Assembly: GCA_964347545.1 (NCBI GenBank) | Contig: CAYFZZ010000142.1 | Coordinates: 1-33,131, forward strand | Reading direction: 5' to 3' | Length of the DNA stretch: 33,131 nucleotides | From: CS4-C045 sp964347545 | GTDB taxonomy: Bacteria > Planctomycetota > Planctomycetia > Pirellulales > UBA7805 | Shown: piece after piece, positions 1 to 7,817 of the stretch | Layout: each line of letters opens with the position of its first letter | Numbering within the stretch: the stretch's first letter is position 1 | Notes under the pieces: generated by a model | Databases searched by the model: none | What the model saw: the letters and a program-made list of their open reading frames with translations, nothing else | Told to the model about the DNA's origin: nothing | Made by a program: the position numbers and the translations under genes

Positions 1-1
1 T

Positions 2-199
2 TTCCGTCTGGTCAAGTACTCGGCTGCCATGAACGGCGGCGTCATGTTTCTCTACAGCACCACCCTCTTGTACTTGAACTTGCGATCTCTCCCCCGCCCC
101 CTGCGAACTTCGGGGTGGCGGGTGTTGATCATGGTCTGGTCCGTGCTGTTCTTTGGCACCTTTACCCTGTGGGTCGCCTGTGCCCTGGCCGGATTCTGA
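2..199 (+). CDS. Nramp-like divalent metal transporter, C-terminal fragment
   Basis: This is the 3' end of a gene that begins before the window; 65 residues are readable before the TGA. They form a short amphipathic stretch (SAAMNGGVMFLYSTTLLYLN), a basic turn (RSLPRPLRTSGWR) and a final hydrophobic helix ending FTLWVACALAGF. The layout of two last membrane helices with AMNGGVMF-type wording resembles the C-terminus of Nramp-family metal ion transporters annotated in planctomycetes. The fragment is too short to show metal-binding residues, so only 'polytopic membrane protein C-terminus' is certain; the Nramp assignment is recognition by wording. Confidence 0.5.
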   Translation, partial: FRLVKYSAAMNGGVMFLYSTTLLYLNLRSLPRPLRTSGWRVLIMVWSVLFFGTFTLWVACALAGF

Positions 200-444
200 T
201 CGACCCCCCAAACGGCCCTTTGCCCGGCGGGTCGACGGCGTACTTGTCCCGCGGCGGCGAATCCCGATACTGGGAGCACCCTGGGAGGTGCCCCGGCGGG
301 GTGCCCTGGAGCGGAAGCGGACGTTTTCTCACCGGAGACTGGGTCCTCGCCGGGGACCACGTTCTGGTCGGGGGGGCGACGGCTGGCCGCCGCCAGCACC
401 TCTCCCTGGAACAGGACCGGCCAGGAAAAGCAGCGGCTGGGACG

Positions 445-987
445 ATGAGCGAACCGAAAATCTCCTTGCGTCTGATTGGCGACAGTCGCACCTACGAACC
501 GGGCGACACCCTCTCGGGCGAGTTCTTTGTCGACGCGGGCGATCCGTACGATTTACGGGCGGCCGAGCTGTCCGTGTTGTGGTACACGGAAGGCAAAGGG
601 GACGAGGACATGGCCGTCCATTTTTTCCAGCGGTTTGGCAACGACAACGGCCAGTTCGTCGACCTCCGCCGGACTCAGCAGTTTAGTGCCCCGCTGCCGC
701 AGAGCCCTTTGAGCTATGACGGTCTGATTGTGAAAATCCACTGGTGCGTGCGGTTGCGGCTGTTTCTGCCTCGGGGCAGAGAGCTGGTGGCCGAACAGCC
801 CTTCCAGCTGGGCGCGGTCCCCCGCGTCCGCACCGGGGTCTCTATCCCTGCCCCGCACCTCCTGCCGCAAGCCTCTGCCACGGACCCGTCGGTGGCGGAG
901 GGGAGCGCCGGTGGTGACCCTCCGGGAGAGGAGACGTTGTCGGCGGAAAGTTCGTTCCGCGAGGCTACGGTCAAGGAGATCCCGTGA
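445..987 (+). CDS. Arrestin-like hypothetical protein
   Basis: A 180-residue protein, starting at ATG 445 with a modest GGGACG ribosome binding site; the reading frame is open further upstream, but the protein-like part starts here. It opens with a beta-rich segment (SLRLIGDSRTYEPGDTLSGE) typical of arrestin-like or Spo0M-like immunoglobulin-fold proteins, continues with further beta-strand-like segments (AAELSVLWYTEGKGDED, LSYDGLIVKIHWCVRLRLFL), and ends in a low-complexity acidic/proline tail. No signal peptide or membrane segment is visible, so it is probably cytoplasmic. Its stop codon overlaps the GTG start of the next gene (GTGA), so the two are translationally coupled and may work together. 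Exact function unknown. Confidence 0.7.
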   Translation: MSEPKISLRLIGDSRTYEPGDTLSGEFFVDAGDPYDLRAAELSVLWYTEGKGDEDMAVHFFQRFGNDNGQFVDLRRTQQFSAPLPQSPLSYDGLIVKIHWCVRLRLFLPRGRELVAEQPFQLGAVPRVRTGVSIPAPHLLPQASATDPSVAEGSAGGDPPGEETLSAESSFREATVKEIP

Positions 988-1625
988 CGCGTGCGGCTTC
1001 CGTCACGACGCTGTCCCCCCGGTCGACCGGTTTGCGGCGAGCGACCAATCCGCTCTCGTCCTGCTGTGTTCGCCCGGGAGCGGTAGCTTATCGGTTTGCA
1101 CCGGGGCTGGGGCCCGACCCGTTGCTGACGCGGTTGCGGGCGGCCGGGGGGTGGGCAGAGATCATCGGCCCGCACGGTTCGGGGAAATCGACCTTGCTGT
1201 GCACGCTGTGGCCCGCCCTGTCCGCAGCCGGCTTTGCCCCTCTGCGGTTCACCTTGCGCGACCGCCAGCGTTGGCTGCCGCGGGGCTGGCGGGCTGCCGC
1301 GGCCGCCGGCTGCGACCGGCAGCGGCTGGTGATTGTGGACGGCTACGAGCAGCTGCATTTCATCGCTCGCTGGCTTTTGCAACGGACCTGTCGTCGGCGA
1401 CGCTGGGGCTTGCTGATTACGGCTCACGTCCCACAGGGCCTGCCCCTCCTGTATCGCACCCGCACCACGCCCGTCCTGGCTCGGCAGCTGGTCCAGCAGC
1501 TGCTGGCAGATTATCCGCACGCGCTGCCCCGGGCGGACATCGACGCTTCGTTTCGTCGCCGCGGGGGGAACCTGCGGGACGTCTTCCGGGACCTGTTTGA
1601 TTGCTATGAGGCAGCGCGGGGTTGA
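984..1625 (+). CDS. P-loop ATPase of unknown role
   Basis: A 213-residue protein starting at GTG 984, inside the stop of the previous gene (GTGA overlap). It carries a clear Walker A motif, GPHGSGKST, at residues 62-70, and a Walker B strand LVIVDG at residues 115-120. The C-terminal half contains a strand followed by TAHVPQGLPLLYRT, a likely sensor region, and then an arginine-rich helix (DASFRRRGGNLRDVFRDLFDCYE). The first 30 residues look disordered. The protein is small for an AAA or ABC ATPase and lacks an ABC signature. Tight coupling to an arrestin-like partner suggests a two-protein module, but no family with a known function is recognised. Confidence 0.7.
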   Translation: MTRAASVTTLSPRSTGLRRATNPLSSCCVRPGAVAYRFAPGLGPDPLLTRLRAAGGWAEIIGPHGSGKSTLLCTLWPALSAAGFAPLRFTLRDRQRWLPRGWRAAAAAGCDRQRLVIVDGYEQLHFIARWLLQRTCRRRRWGLLITAHVPQGLPLLYRTRTTPVLARQLVQQLLADYPHALPRADIDASFRRRGGNLRDVFRDLFDCYEAARG

Positions 1626-1936
1626 CTTTTGGCATCGCCCGCGGCGCTTTTCTTCCGGTCGTGCTGTGTTTTCCAGCCCCTGAGCGGCCCCCACCCCCGG
1701 GCGGTTTGAACTACACTAAAAGTAAGCCTGCGTTGCGCGCATTGCCGTCATGCGGTGAAAAGATCGCCTTAAATTCCCCACGATTGGAATTGCTTGCCCA
1801 GGCGGCACAAGTTGCCAAACCGAAATCCGTTAACTTTTTCCAGAACTTCGCCGGCAAGTTGTTGACGCAACGATCCCCAGCGGTTCTAAAGGAATATAGG
1901 AATCTTGTCACCCAGCCATTTTCTGGAGAACCCGTG
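1626..1936 (+). other. Non-coding leader region of the Cys-rich gene
   Basis: 311 bases without a convincing gene; it is visibly richer in A+T than its flanks. Although one frame stays open through it into the next gene, that translation has no protein character, and the signal peptide begins only at 1937. It contains the promoter described separately (1862-1890) and a GGAGAA ribosome binding site at 1925-1930. Confidence 0.6.
1862..1890 (+). promoter_or_regulatory. Sigma70-like promoter for the Cys-rich protein gene
   Basis: The -35 box TTGACG (1862-1867) matches five of six consensus bases, the spacer is exactly 17 bases, and the -10 box TCTAAA (1885-1890) matches four of six. Transcription would start near 1897, leaving a leader of about 40 bases with GGAGAA placed six bases before ATG 1937. 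Confidence 0.6.
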
Positions 1937-2923
1937 ATGAAAGTTTTGCGAACTACCGTGTGTCTCACGGTTGCCGCCGCATCCTTGGCGCTGACCCCCA
2001 TGTCGGAAAGCCACGCTCAAGTCGCCGTGGTCAGCCCCGGAGTTGCCGTGGCCCAACCGGTCTATCGGCCTTTGTTCCCGGGAGCGTGGTGGCGTCGTCA
2101 GATGCGGAGGATGACATTCAGCCCGCTGACACCGGTGGCTGCGGCACCCGTCGCCACTTTTCCTCTGACGACCACGGCCGCCCGCATCACGACCTTCAGT
2201 CCGGTGCTGGCCAGCCCTGGCAACTGCACCACCTGTTGTCCCACGCAACAGTGCTTCAAGGTCTGCGAGCCGCGGACGACCTGCCGTTACGTCCCTCAGA
2301 CCTGCTTCCGCACGGAACAAATCCAGGTGCCTGTGACCACGATGCGGCCGGTGACCACGGTGGATCCTTGCACGGGCTGTACGACGACTTGCATGCGGCC
2401 TCAGACGACCATGGTCTGCCAGACCCGCCAGGTCCCTTACACGACCTACCGGATGGTCTGTTCCACGGTGAATGTCGAGCGGACGGTTTGCCGTCAGGCG
2501 ATGTCTTGTTCCAGCTGTCCGCCCGCGATCGCTCCGGCGGCCTACGCGGCCCCGGCTCCCGCGGCCGCACCGTGTGCGACCTGTCCCACCCACGGGGCGG
2601 CGCAGGTAGGCTCCCCCACGGCTCAGCCGCGACTGGAGGCCCCGCCTCAGCCCGAGCCGACCGAGTCTTTCCGGCCCGAGACCCCGCCCCAGCAGCCGCA
2701 GGGGAACGGGGCCAGCCACACGCCGACCAAGGAGATCAAGTCCACCCAGGAACAGGATCCCGCCTACTCGCCGCTGGACCCGCCTTTCCCCAGCCTGCAG
2801 GACAAGCTGACCGAGTCGACCAGCCCGCCACGGGTGTCGCTGGTCACCCTGCCGGCCCCGCAGGCGGACCCGGCCCCCGCGGGCCAGCTGGATGACAGCG
2901 GCTGGCACGCTGCCGGCCGTTAA
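1937..2923 (+). CDS. Secreted Cys-rich protein, YTV-like planctomycete family
   Basis: A 328-residue exported protein. Residues 1-27 form a signal peptide (basic start, TVCLTVAAASLALT core, cleavage probably after SHA). Residues 97-194 are a cysteine-dense, Thr/Val/Pro-rich core with regularly spaced CxxC and single Cys residues (CTTCCPTQQCFKVC, CTGCTTTC, CSSC), and with RQVPYTTYRMVC, close to the wording of the planctomycete YTV repeat family. The rest is a long Pro/Ala/Glu-rich linker and tail ending near DDSGWHAAGR. Such proteins are thought to be cell-surface or envelope components stabilised by disulphides. The gene stands alone, with its own promoter (1862-1890) and terminator (2962-2993), consistent with strong independent expression. 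Confidence 0.75.
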   Translation: MKVLRTTVCLTVAAASLALTPMSESHAQVAVVSPGVAVAQPVYRPLFPGAWWRRQMRRMTFSPLTPVAAAPVATFPLTTTAARITTFSPVLASPGNCTTCCPTQQCFKVCEPRTTCRYVPQTCFRTEQIQVPVTTMRPVTTVDPCTGCTTTCMRPQTTMVCQTRQVPYTTYRMVCSTVNVERTVCRQAMSCSSCPPAIAPAAYAAPAPAAAPCATCPTHGAAQVGSPTAQPRLEAPPQPEPTESFRPETPPQQPQGNGASHTPTKEIKSTQEQDPAYSPLDPPFPSLQDKLTESTSPPRVSLVTLPAPQADPAPAGQLDDSGWHAAGR

Positions 2924-2961
2924 GCCGCCGGCACCACGAAGAATCTGGTGACCCACACCGT

Positions 2962-2993
2962 ACGCCCTGTCGCTTGCGACAGGGCGTTTTTTT
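2962..2993 (+). terminator. Rho-independent terminator after the Cys-rich gene
   Basis: A perfect 11-bp stem (ACGCCCTGTCG with CGACAGGGCGT) around a CTTG loop, followed by seven consecutive T. It lies 38 bases after the stop codon. Confidence 0.92.
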
Positions 2994-3043
2994 GTCGGTG
3001 GTCAGCCCAGGTGCACCTGGCGACGCGCCCCCGGCGGCAGGGG

Positions 3044-3958
3044 TTACCGGAAGAAGGCCTGCAGGGCGGTAAACACCAGGTCCAAGTCTGACGACGGCCG
3101 GTCCGATTCTTCCCACGAATCGTTGAGCGTCACGCGGCCCCCCGGTGTGGGCCGGGCCAGCCGCCGCGTGATGTCCTCGGTTTTTTGTTGCTGAGCCACC
3201 TGTTGTTGCGCGTGAGCGAGTCCGCCGGTTCGAATCCACTGCAGGATGCGGGGTAATTCGTCCAGGTCGAGCCACACGCCGTGCTGCCGGCAAGTGTCAA
3301 TAATAATCCCGCTCATCCGCCCGTAATTCCGCCGCTGCATCATGTCGCCGCAAACGGGACAGTTGCGGTACCGCCACTTGCCCGACCCGGCCTCCGAGCC
3401 GCTGCCACCCGGGGACGAGCTGGCCAGTTCGCCGGTCAGTCGTCCAAATTCCTGTTCCCCCACGGACTGATCTGCCGCCCGATCGGTCAATGCGCCGAAG
3501 GCGGCGGTGTCCAGCCACAGCCCGGCACAACGGGGACACTCCAGCAGCCGATACGTTCCCTCGGCCGCAGGTCGGCTGACCAGCCGCGGGGGCTGGTCTT
3601 CCCCGCAATCGGGGCAGGCCAGCGGGGAGACCTCGCTGGCCGCCAGCTCGGCCTGGATCCGCACCCCGCAGTGGTGACAATGTTTGGCGCGACGACTGAT
3701 CCGCGCCAGGCATTCCGGACAGACGGAATCCAGATCCCGTTCGTGCAGGGTGAAATCTGCTCCGCAAAACGTGCAGGAGACCGCGGCAGCCTCGCGGGGG
3801 GCGCCGCAGGACGAGCAGCGTACGACCGACGCCTCATGATCGTCCGGCTGCCGCACCTGGACCACCTGGCCGCAATGGCAATGAAAGCGGCTGCCCACTT
3901 CCAGGTCACCGGCATCGTACTGCCGTTTGCATTGGCTGCAGGCCACAAGCAATTGCAT
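3044..3958 (-). CDS. Multi-zinc-ribbon protein with zf-TFIIB-like domains
   Basis: A 304-residue protein; I chose ATG 3958 because the sequence before it is not protein-like and this Met leads directly into a zinc ribbon. At least five CxxC-type knuckle pairs are seen: C7/C10 with C27/C29, C48/C51 with C62/C65, C80/C83 with C94/C97, then two zf-TFIIB-type units. The latter are C115/C118 with C141/C144 followed by GLWLD, and C200/C203 with C223 and HGVWLD. The [GW]VWLD wording after the second Cys pair is the signature of the zf-TFIIB family. No catalytic domain or membrane segment is visible; the tail is Gln-rich then acidic. Probably a cytoplasmic nucleic-acid or protein-binding protein. It is the last gene of the leftward run. 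Confidence 0.75.
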   Translation of the reverse strand: MQLLVACSQCKRQYDAGDLEVGSRFHCHCGQVVQVRQPDDHEASVVRCSSCGAPREAAAVSCTFCGADFTLHERDLDSVCPECLARISRRAKHCHHCGVRIQAELAASEVSPLACPDCGEDQPPRLVSRPAAEGTYRLLECPRCAGLWLDTAAFGALTDRAADQSVGEQEFGRLTGELASSSPGGSGSEAGSGKWRYRNCPVCGDMMQRRNYGRMSGIIIDTCRQHGVWLDLDELPRILQWIRTGGLAHAQQQVAQQQKTEDITRRLARPTPGGRVTLNDSWEESDRPSSDLDLVFTALQAFFR

Positions 3959-4089
3959 GGCACCCTTCCGGCTGGCTGAAACTCGCCCCCGACGCTGTCC
4001 AGTCCCGACCCATTGTATCGTGTCGCTGTGGGCTGGCGAAGATTTCTTCTGCCAGGCGTCGATCCGCGGGCTGGTCGCCGCACCCTCCG

Positions 4090-4599
4090 CTAGGAACCGG
4101 TGGCGTCCTCCCACGTCGTCTCCCACACGCCCCACTGGCCGAAATTTTCATCCACGCCCACCCGGATTGTATCGAATTTGGCCGGGGTCCGTGCCTGCAA
4201 GCCCTCGATCAGCCGCCGGCCAATATAGCGGGCCAACAATTCGGTCGTGGTGTTGGGGACGGGCAACAAGATGCAGTCTTCCCGGGGAAAGACCCACCGT
4301 CGCTGGTCAAACGCCACCCGCACGCTGGTGTCATCCGCCTCCACGCGAATCTGCGGATGTTCGGTCGGCAGCAGCATGTGATGGTCCAGCTGGTCGACGA
4401 TCTGTTTCAGCGTATCGCGAAGGGCGATGAAGTCGACGACATAGTGGTTTTCGTCCAACGGCCCGTGGACTTCCGCGCACACGCGGTAGTTATGGCCGTG
4501 CAACCGTTCGCAGCGATCCCCCTCGTAGGTGATGAAATGCCCGGCGCTGAACACCAGGTATTCCTTGTCGATCCGCACGTGATAACGTTCCTGCTGCAT
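4090..4599 (-). CDS. 6-pyruvoyl-tetrahydropterin synthase / QueD family protein
   Basis: A 169-residue member of the PTPS/QueD (T-fold) family, which converts 7,8-dihydroneopterin triphosphate to a pterin or to carboxy-tetrahydropterin. The zinc ligands are visible as H21 (FSAGH) and H34 and H36 (LHGHNY), with the catalytic Cys30 four residues before the HGH motif. Also present are DHHML (72-76), the NTTTE substrate loop (116-120) and the VDE motif with Glu151. ATG 4599 is preferred over an in-frame TTG at 4614 because GGAAG lies seven bases before it. It is longer than typical QueD, with an inserted segment near residues 80-112. Its upstream neighbour is a CitG-family synthase, so a cofactor role other than queuosine is possible. 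Confidence 0.85.
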   Translation of the reverse strand: MQQERYHVRIDKEYLVFSAGHFITYEGDRCERLHGHNYRVCAEVHGPLDENHYVVDFIALRDTLKQIVDQLDHHMLLPTEHPQIRVEADDTSVRVAFDQRRWVFPREDCILLPVPNTTTELLARYIGRRLIEGLQARTPAKFDTIRVGVDENFGQWGVWETTWEDATGS

Positions 4600-4672
4600 C
4601 ACGATCTTCCGCAATCCCGTCCCGGTCCGGATGGGTTTTCGGACGCCGGTGGTCCCTTCCCGGCCCCGCTGG

Positions 4673-5521
4673 TCACTTCCAGGTTTTGATTATCCCATCT
4701 CTTAGCAAGACAAACAAACCCGCCGCGATGAGGTCGGCGGTGGTGCCCGGGTTGCGGCGGTGCCCGTCGCTGCGCAACCAGAAGTCCAGATCGGCGCACC
4801 CCTCTTGATAGACGGGCGTCTGGGGCGGTCCGGCCGCCAGGACCTGGGCGGCCCTGGCGGCCGCTTCGGCCGCAAGGGGGGCTCCACACTTGCGGGCAAT
4901 CAGGCTGTCGGGAAAGTGGGCCATCAGCTGGAGGTGAGCGTGGATGACGGAAGTGGTCAAGTCCCACCCCGCGTCCCAACCCGCGCGGAGGGCGGGGACG
5001 ACGAATTGAAACAGGTCGGCGAAGTCGCGGGCGTACTGGCCAGCCACCAGGTCGCGGTCGGCGGCGGCCCGCATCGCCTCCCGCAGATCTTCTGGGGCCG
5101 GTCCGGCCAGGTCCCACTGGGCCACCACCCCCAGCCCGCCCGGGGCGGCCGCGCGGATCGCCTGGTAGACCAGGTGCGCATCTTCGCCGGTCAGCCCCCG
5201 CAGGACGTCTGCCACGCCTTCGGCCAGCGCCACGTGGCGGGGGACGGCGGCCAGGGGAGCCAAGAGGAGAATCGTCCCTAGGTTGGTATTGGTGGCCACC
5301 CGCTGCTGCGTCGCACAAACCGCTTCCCACACCGCTGGCCCCACTCGACCCTGGACCCCCGCGCGGTCCAGGGCCGGGCCGATGGCCACGGCACTGGTCA
5401 CAAAATCCGCGAAGGTAAGATCTTCAAAATCGGCCCCCCGGTGGACGTTCCCGGGTTTGGGCACCGTCACCTCCCAGAGGCAGGCCAGCGTGGCGGATTG
5501 TCCAATCGTCAGCGGGGTCAT
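4673..5521 (-). CDS. CitG/MdcB family triphosphoribosyl-dephospho-CoA synthase-like protein
   Basis: A 282-residue protein of the CitG/MdcB family, whose founding members make the triphosphoribosyl-dephospho-CoA prosthetic-group precursor of citrate and malonate lyases. The family signature PKPGNVHR is at residues 21-28 and TNTNLGTILLLAPL at 77-90; the C-terminal part has GCADLDFWLRSDGHRRNPGTTADLIAAGLF-type wording split over conserved helices. ATG 5521 is used; the frame is open for another 327 codons upstream, but that is only the shadow of the hydrolase gene. No citrate lyase or malonate decarboxylase gene is in the window, so the substrate is probably different. Members of this family also occur in bacterial tetrahydromethanopterin-linked C1 gene sets, which fits its PTPS-like neighbour (inference). 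Confidence 0.8.
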   Translation of the reverse strand: MTPLTIGQSATLACLWEVTVPKPGNVHRGADFEDLTFADFVTSAVAIGPALDRAGVQGRVGPAVWEAVCATQQRVATNTNLGTILLLAPLAAVPRHVALAEGVADVLRGLTGEDAHLVYQAIRAAAPGGLGVVAQWDLAGPAPEDLREAMRAAADRDLVAGQYARDFADLFQFVVPALRAGWDAGWDLTTSVIHAHLQLMAHFPDSLIARKCGAPLAAEAAARAAQVLAAGPPQTPVYQEGCADLDFWLRSDGHRRNPGTTADLIAAGLFVLLRDGIIKTWK

Positions 5522-5640
5522 GTTCCCAGGCAATTCCGGGGCAGGGGTTTTTTTACGGTCCAGGGTCAGCGTGGCGGGGATCGAGCCTGCCAAACCGGGC
5601 GGCCTGGCGGCGGACCTTGCTGGCGGGTGCGGACCCCGGC

Positions 5641-6549
5641 CTAGGGACAGGGGACCTGAGCCTGTCGGTTTACGGGGTTTCTGGCCAGGAAGTCGTCCAG
5701 CAGCGGCACAATCCGCTCGTGAGCGTCCTGAATCACATAGTGCCCGGCGTCTGGCAGGCGATGGACTTCCGCGGCGGGGAAGATTTCCAGGAATCGATCG
5801 AGGCATTCTTCCCGAAAGCACCAGTCGCGCATCCCCCACACAAACATCAGGGGCCGGTCCGAAAGTTCGTGCAACCGCGCCTCCAGATCGGCCAGCACGG
5901 CGTGGGTGGGATGCCGGCGGGAGGCCGGAATATCTTTGACAAAGCGGTAAATGGCGGTGCGATGAGCCCAGTTGTCGTAGGGTGCCAGCAATCCCTGGCA
6001 GACGTCCGGCTGCATCCGCTCGCGGTGCTGGACCGCCATCGTCAACGCCGCTCGGGCGAAGACGTTCAGCCCTTGGACGGCCAGCCGCCCGACCAGCGGC
6101 GTGCGGCAGATGCGGATCCGCCAGGGGAAATAGGGAGGAGGATAGGCGCCGGTGTTGAACAACACGAACCGGGCGTAACGCGGGGCGTCCGCCACCGCGG
6201 CTCCCAGGCCGATCGGTCCACCCCAATCGTGCACCAGCAGCGTGGTCTGCTGCAAATTCAGATGCTGGACCAGCCGCTGGAGATTCTGCGTGTGCTGCTG
6301 CAAGCGGTAGGGATACCGTGTCGGCTTGTCGCTGAATCCGCACCCGATATGATCCGGCACGATGACGCGGTATCGATCGCGGAGGGCCGCCACCAGATCC
6401 CGCCAGTAAAAGGACCAGGTCGGGTTGCCGTGGACCATCAACAGCGGCTCGCCGCTCCCCTCGTCCAGATAGTGGTAGCGGTACCCGTCGATGCTGAGCC
6501 ATCGGGACTCGAACGGATACAGGGTTCTCCAGTCAGCCGCGGATGGCAT
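5641..6549 (-). CDS. Alpha/beta hydrolase, haloalkane dehalogenase/OleB-like
   Basis: A 302-residue alpha/beta-fold hydrolase. HGNPTWSFYWR at residues 40-50 forms the oxyanion-hole loop. The nucleophile is Asp108 in VHDWGGP (not Ser), the acid is probably Asp242 in GMRDW, and the catalytic base is His270 in DAGHYV. An Asp nucleophile with HGNPTW points to the haloalkane dehalogenase branch, which also contains OleB beta-lactone decarboxylases of long-chain olefin synthesis; the GMRDWCF and DAGHYVIQD wording leans toward OleB-like proteins. No oleA, oleC or oleD gene is in the window. I use ATG 6549, ten bases after the upstream stop; an in-frame GTG at 6570 would overlap that gene by 11 bases. 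Confidence 0.85.
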   Translation of the reverse strand: MPSAADWRTLYPFESRWLSIDGYRYHYLDEGSGEPLLMVHGNPTWSFYWRDLVAALRDRYRVIVPDHIGCGFSDKPTRYPYRLQQHTQNLQRLVQHLNLQQTTLLVHDWGGPIGLGAAVADAPRYARFVLFNTGAYPPPYFPWRIRICRTPLVGRLAVQGLNVFARAALTMAVQHRERMQPDVCQGLLAPYDNWAHRTAIYRFVKDIPASRRHPTHAVLADLEARLHELSDRPLMFVWGMRDWCFREECLDRFLEIFPAAEVHRLPDAGHYVIQDAHERIVPLLDDFLARNPVNRQAQVPCP

Positions 6550-6559
6550 AGGCGGATGG

Positions 6560-7552
6560 CTACACGTCACAGACCCGCACCGCTTCGCTCAGCCCAACCA
6601 GCGGGTCGCGGGTGGGGATAAATTCGTGCCCGACGTAGCCATCGTAGCCGATTTTCACCAGGGCCTCCATGCAGGGCGCGTAGTTGATCTCCTGGCTGCC
6701 GTCCAGTTCCCCGCGGCCCGGATTTCCGGCGGTGTGAATGTGGTTGATGGCCTCGCCACACTGCTGAATCCGCGTCACCAGATCCCCATCCATGATCTGC
6801 ACGTGGTAGATGTCGAACAGCAGTCCCAGGCGGGGCGAGCCGACCTGGCGGATGATCTCCATGCAGTAATCGGTATGGTCGCCCTGGTATCCCGGATGCC
6901 CCTTCATGGGATGGTTGCTGACCCGTGAGTTGAGGATTTCCAGGGAGAGATTGATTTTCTTCTTTTCCGCGTAGCCCACGATTTTCTTGAAGCCGGCCAC
7001 ACAGTTTTTAATCCCTTGCTCGGGATCGATCACACGGCGGCCCTCGGGGGGCAGCTTGGCCAGGTCGGGGATTCCCCCGTCGGCCCACTCGCCAGTCTCT
7101 TCTGCAAAGCCGGTGAACGTGATCACCGTCGGAAATCCGGCCTGGGCGGCATTGTCGATCGATTGAGTCAACATTTCGAGGCAGGCGGGCTGATAGCGGG
7201 GGTTGTTCATGCCTTGGACAAAGAGATGAGCGGGGACCAGGGCGCAGGTCAGGTTGTATTTCTTCAAGGTGTCCCAGTCTTCCGGCCCCACCAGCTCGAC
7301 GCTCTGGCAGCCCAGCTGCCGAGCGACCTGGCAGGCTTTTTCCACGTCCCAATGCTGGCCAAAGCACCAGTGCACGATCGAGTGTTTGATGTTGCCTTTC
7401 AGGGGTGTCGCCGCGGCGGCTTGGGGATCGGCGGCCCGGCCGGGGCCAGCCCAGCTGACCATCCCGGCGGCCGCGGCACCAGCAGCCCCCTGCAACATGC
7501 GTCGACGGTCAAAGATGGTGGAGGGGGACCAAGGGGACGGGCGATCGTGCAT
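6560..7552 (-). CDS. TAT-exported sugar phosphate isomerase/epimerase (hydroxypyruvate isomerase-like)
   Basis: A 330-residue TIM-barrel protein of the AP-endonuclease-2/xylose isomerase-like superfamily. Residues 14-42 are a twin-arginine signal (FDRRRMLQGAAGAAAAG, then an Ala-rich stretch ending GRAAD), so it acts outside the cytoplasm. Likely metal ligands are Glu205 (LSLEILN), Asp247 (LLFDIYHVQ), His273 (NHIHTAGNPGR) and Glu310 (GHEFIPT). The wording around DIYHVQ, PGRGE, EINY and IGYDGYVGHE matches hydroxypyruvate isomerase relatives. ATG 7552 is supported by GGGAG eight bases upstream; five codons further there is another in-frame start. Planctomycetes encode many such exported isomerase-like proteins; the natural substrate cannot be told. 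Confidence 0.88.
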   Translation of the reverse strand: MHDRPSPWSPSTIFDRRRMLQGAAGAAAAGMVSWAGPGRAADPQAAAATPLKGNIKHSIVHWCFGQHWDVEKACQVARQLGCQSVELVGPEDWDTLKKYNLTCALVPAHLFVQGMNNPRYQPACLEMLTQSIDNAAQAGFPTVITFTGFAEETGEWADGGIPDLAKLPPEGRRVIDPEQGIKNCVAGFKKIVGYAEKKKINLSLEILNSRVSNHPMKGHPGYQGDHTDYCMEIIRQVGSPRLGLLFDIYHVQIMDGDLVTRIQQCGEAINHIHTAGNPGRGELDGSQEINYAPCMEALVKIGYDGYVGHEFIPTRDPLVGLSEAVRVCDV

Positions 7553-7817
7553 GGCAGGCTCTCCCACGGCTCGAGGCAGGTTGGGGGGGGAAGGGAAGCG
7601 CGGCCCAGCGGGTGGCAGGCGGCGCTTGGCGCGAAGGGTTAACCCACGGACGACCGCATTTTAACGAGCTCCGCTGGCCGTTGGTACCAGCCACTCCCCC
7701 GCGGGATCTGCAGCGGATCGGAACAGGGCGGTGTGGGAGCGGGGGTGAGGTGGGGGATGCCGCCCGCGGCAGTTTCCGCCGCAAACCGGCCCCCAGGGTC
7801 TTTTCCCCGGCGCGACG

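Noticed and set aside
1622..1936. Frame open upstream of the Cys-rich protein
   Set aside because: It has no ribosome binding site of note and no protein character, and includes the promoter; the signal peptide starts at 1937.
3227..3237. GGTTCGAATCC, resembling a tRNA T-arm
   Set aside because: It lies inside the zinc-ribbon gene, encoding part of IRTGG on the other strand, and no acceptor, D or anticodon stems surround it. A similar GTTCGAGTCCC near 6509 in the hydrolase gene was rejected for the same reason.
5522..6502. Apparent N-terminal extension of the CitG-like protein
   Set aside because: The 327 upstream codons are a shadow frame of the hydrolase gene with no stop; the CitG family begins at MTPLTIGQ.
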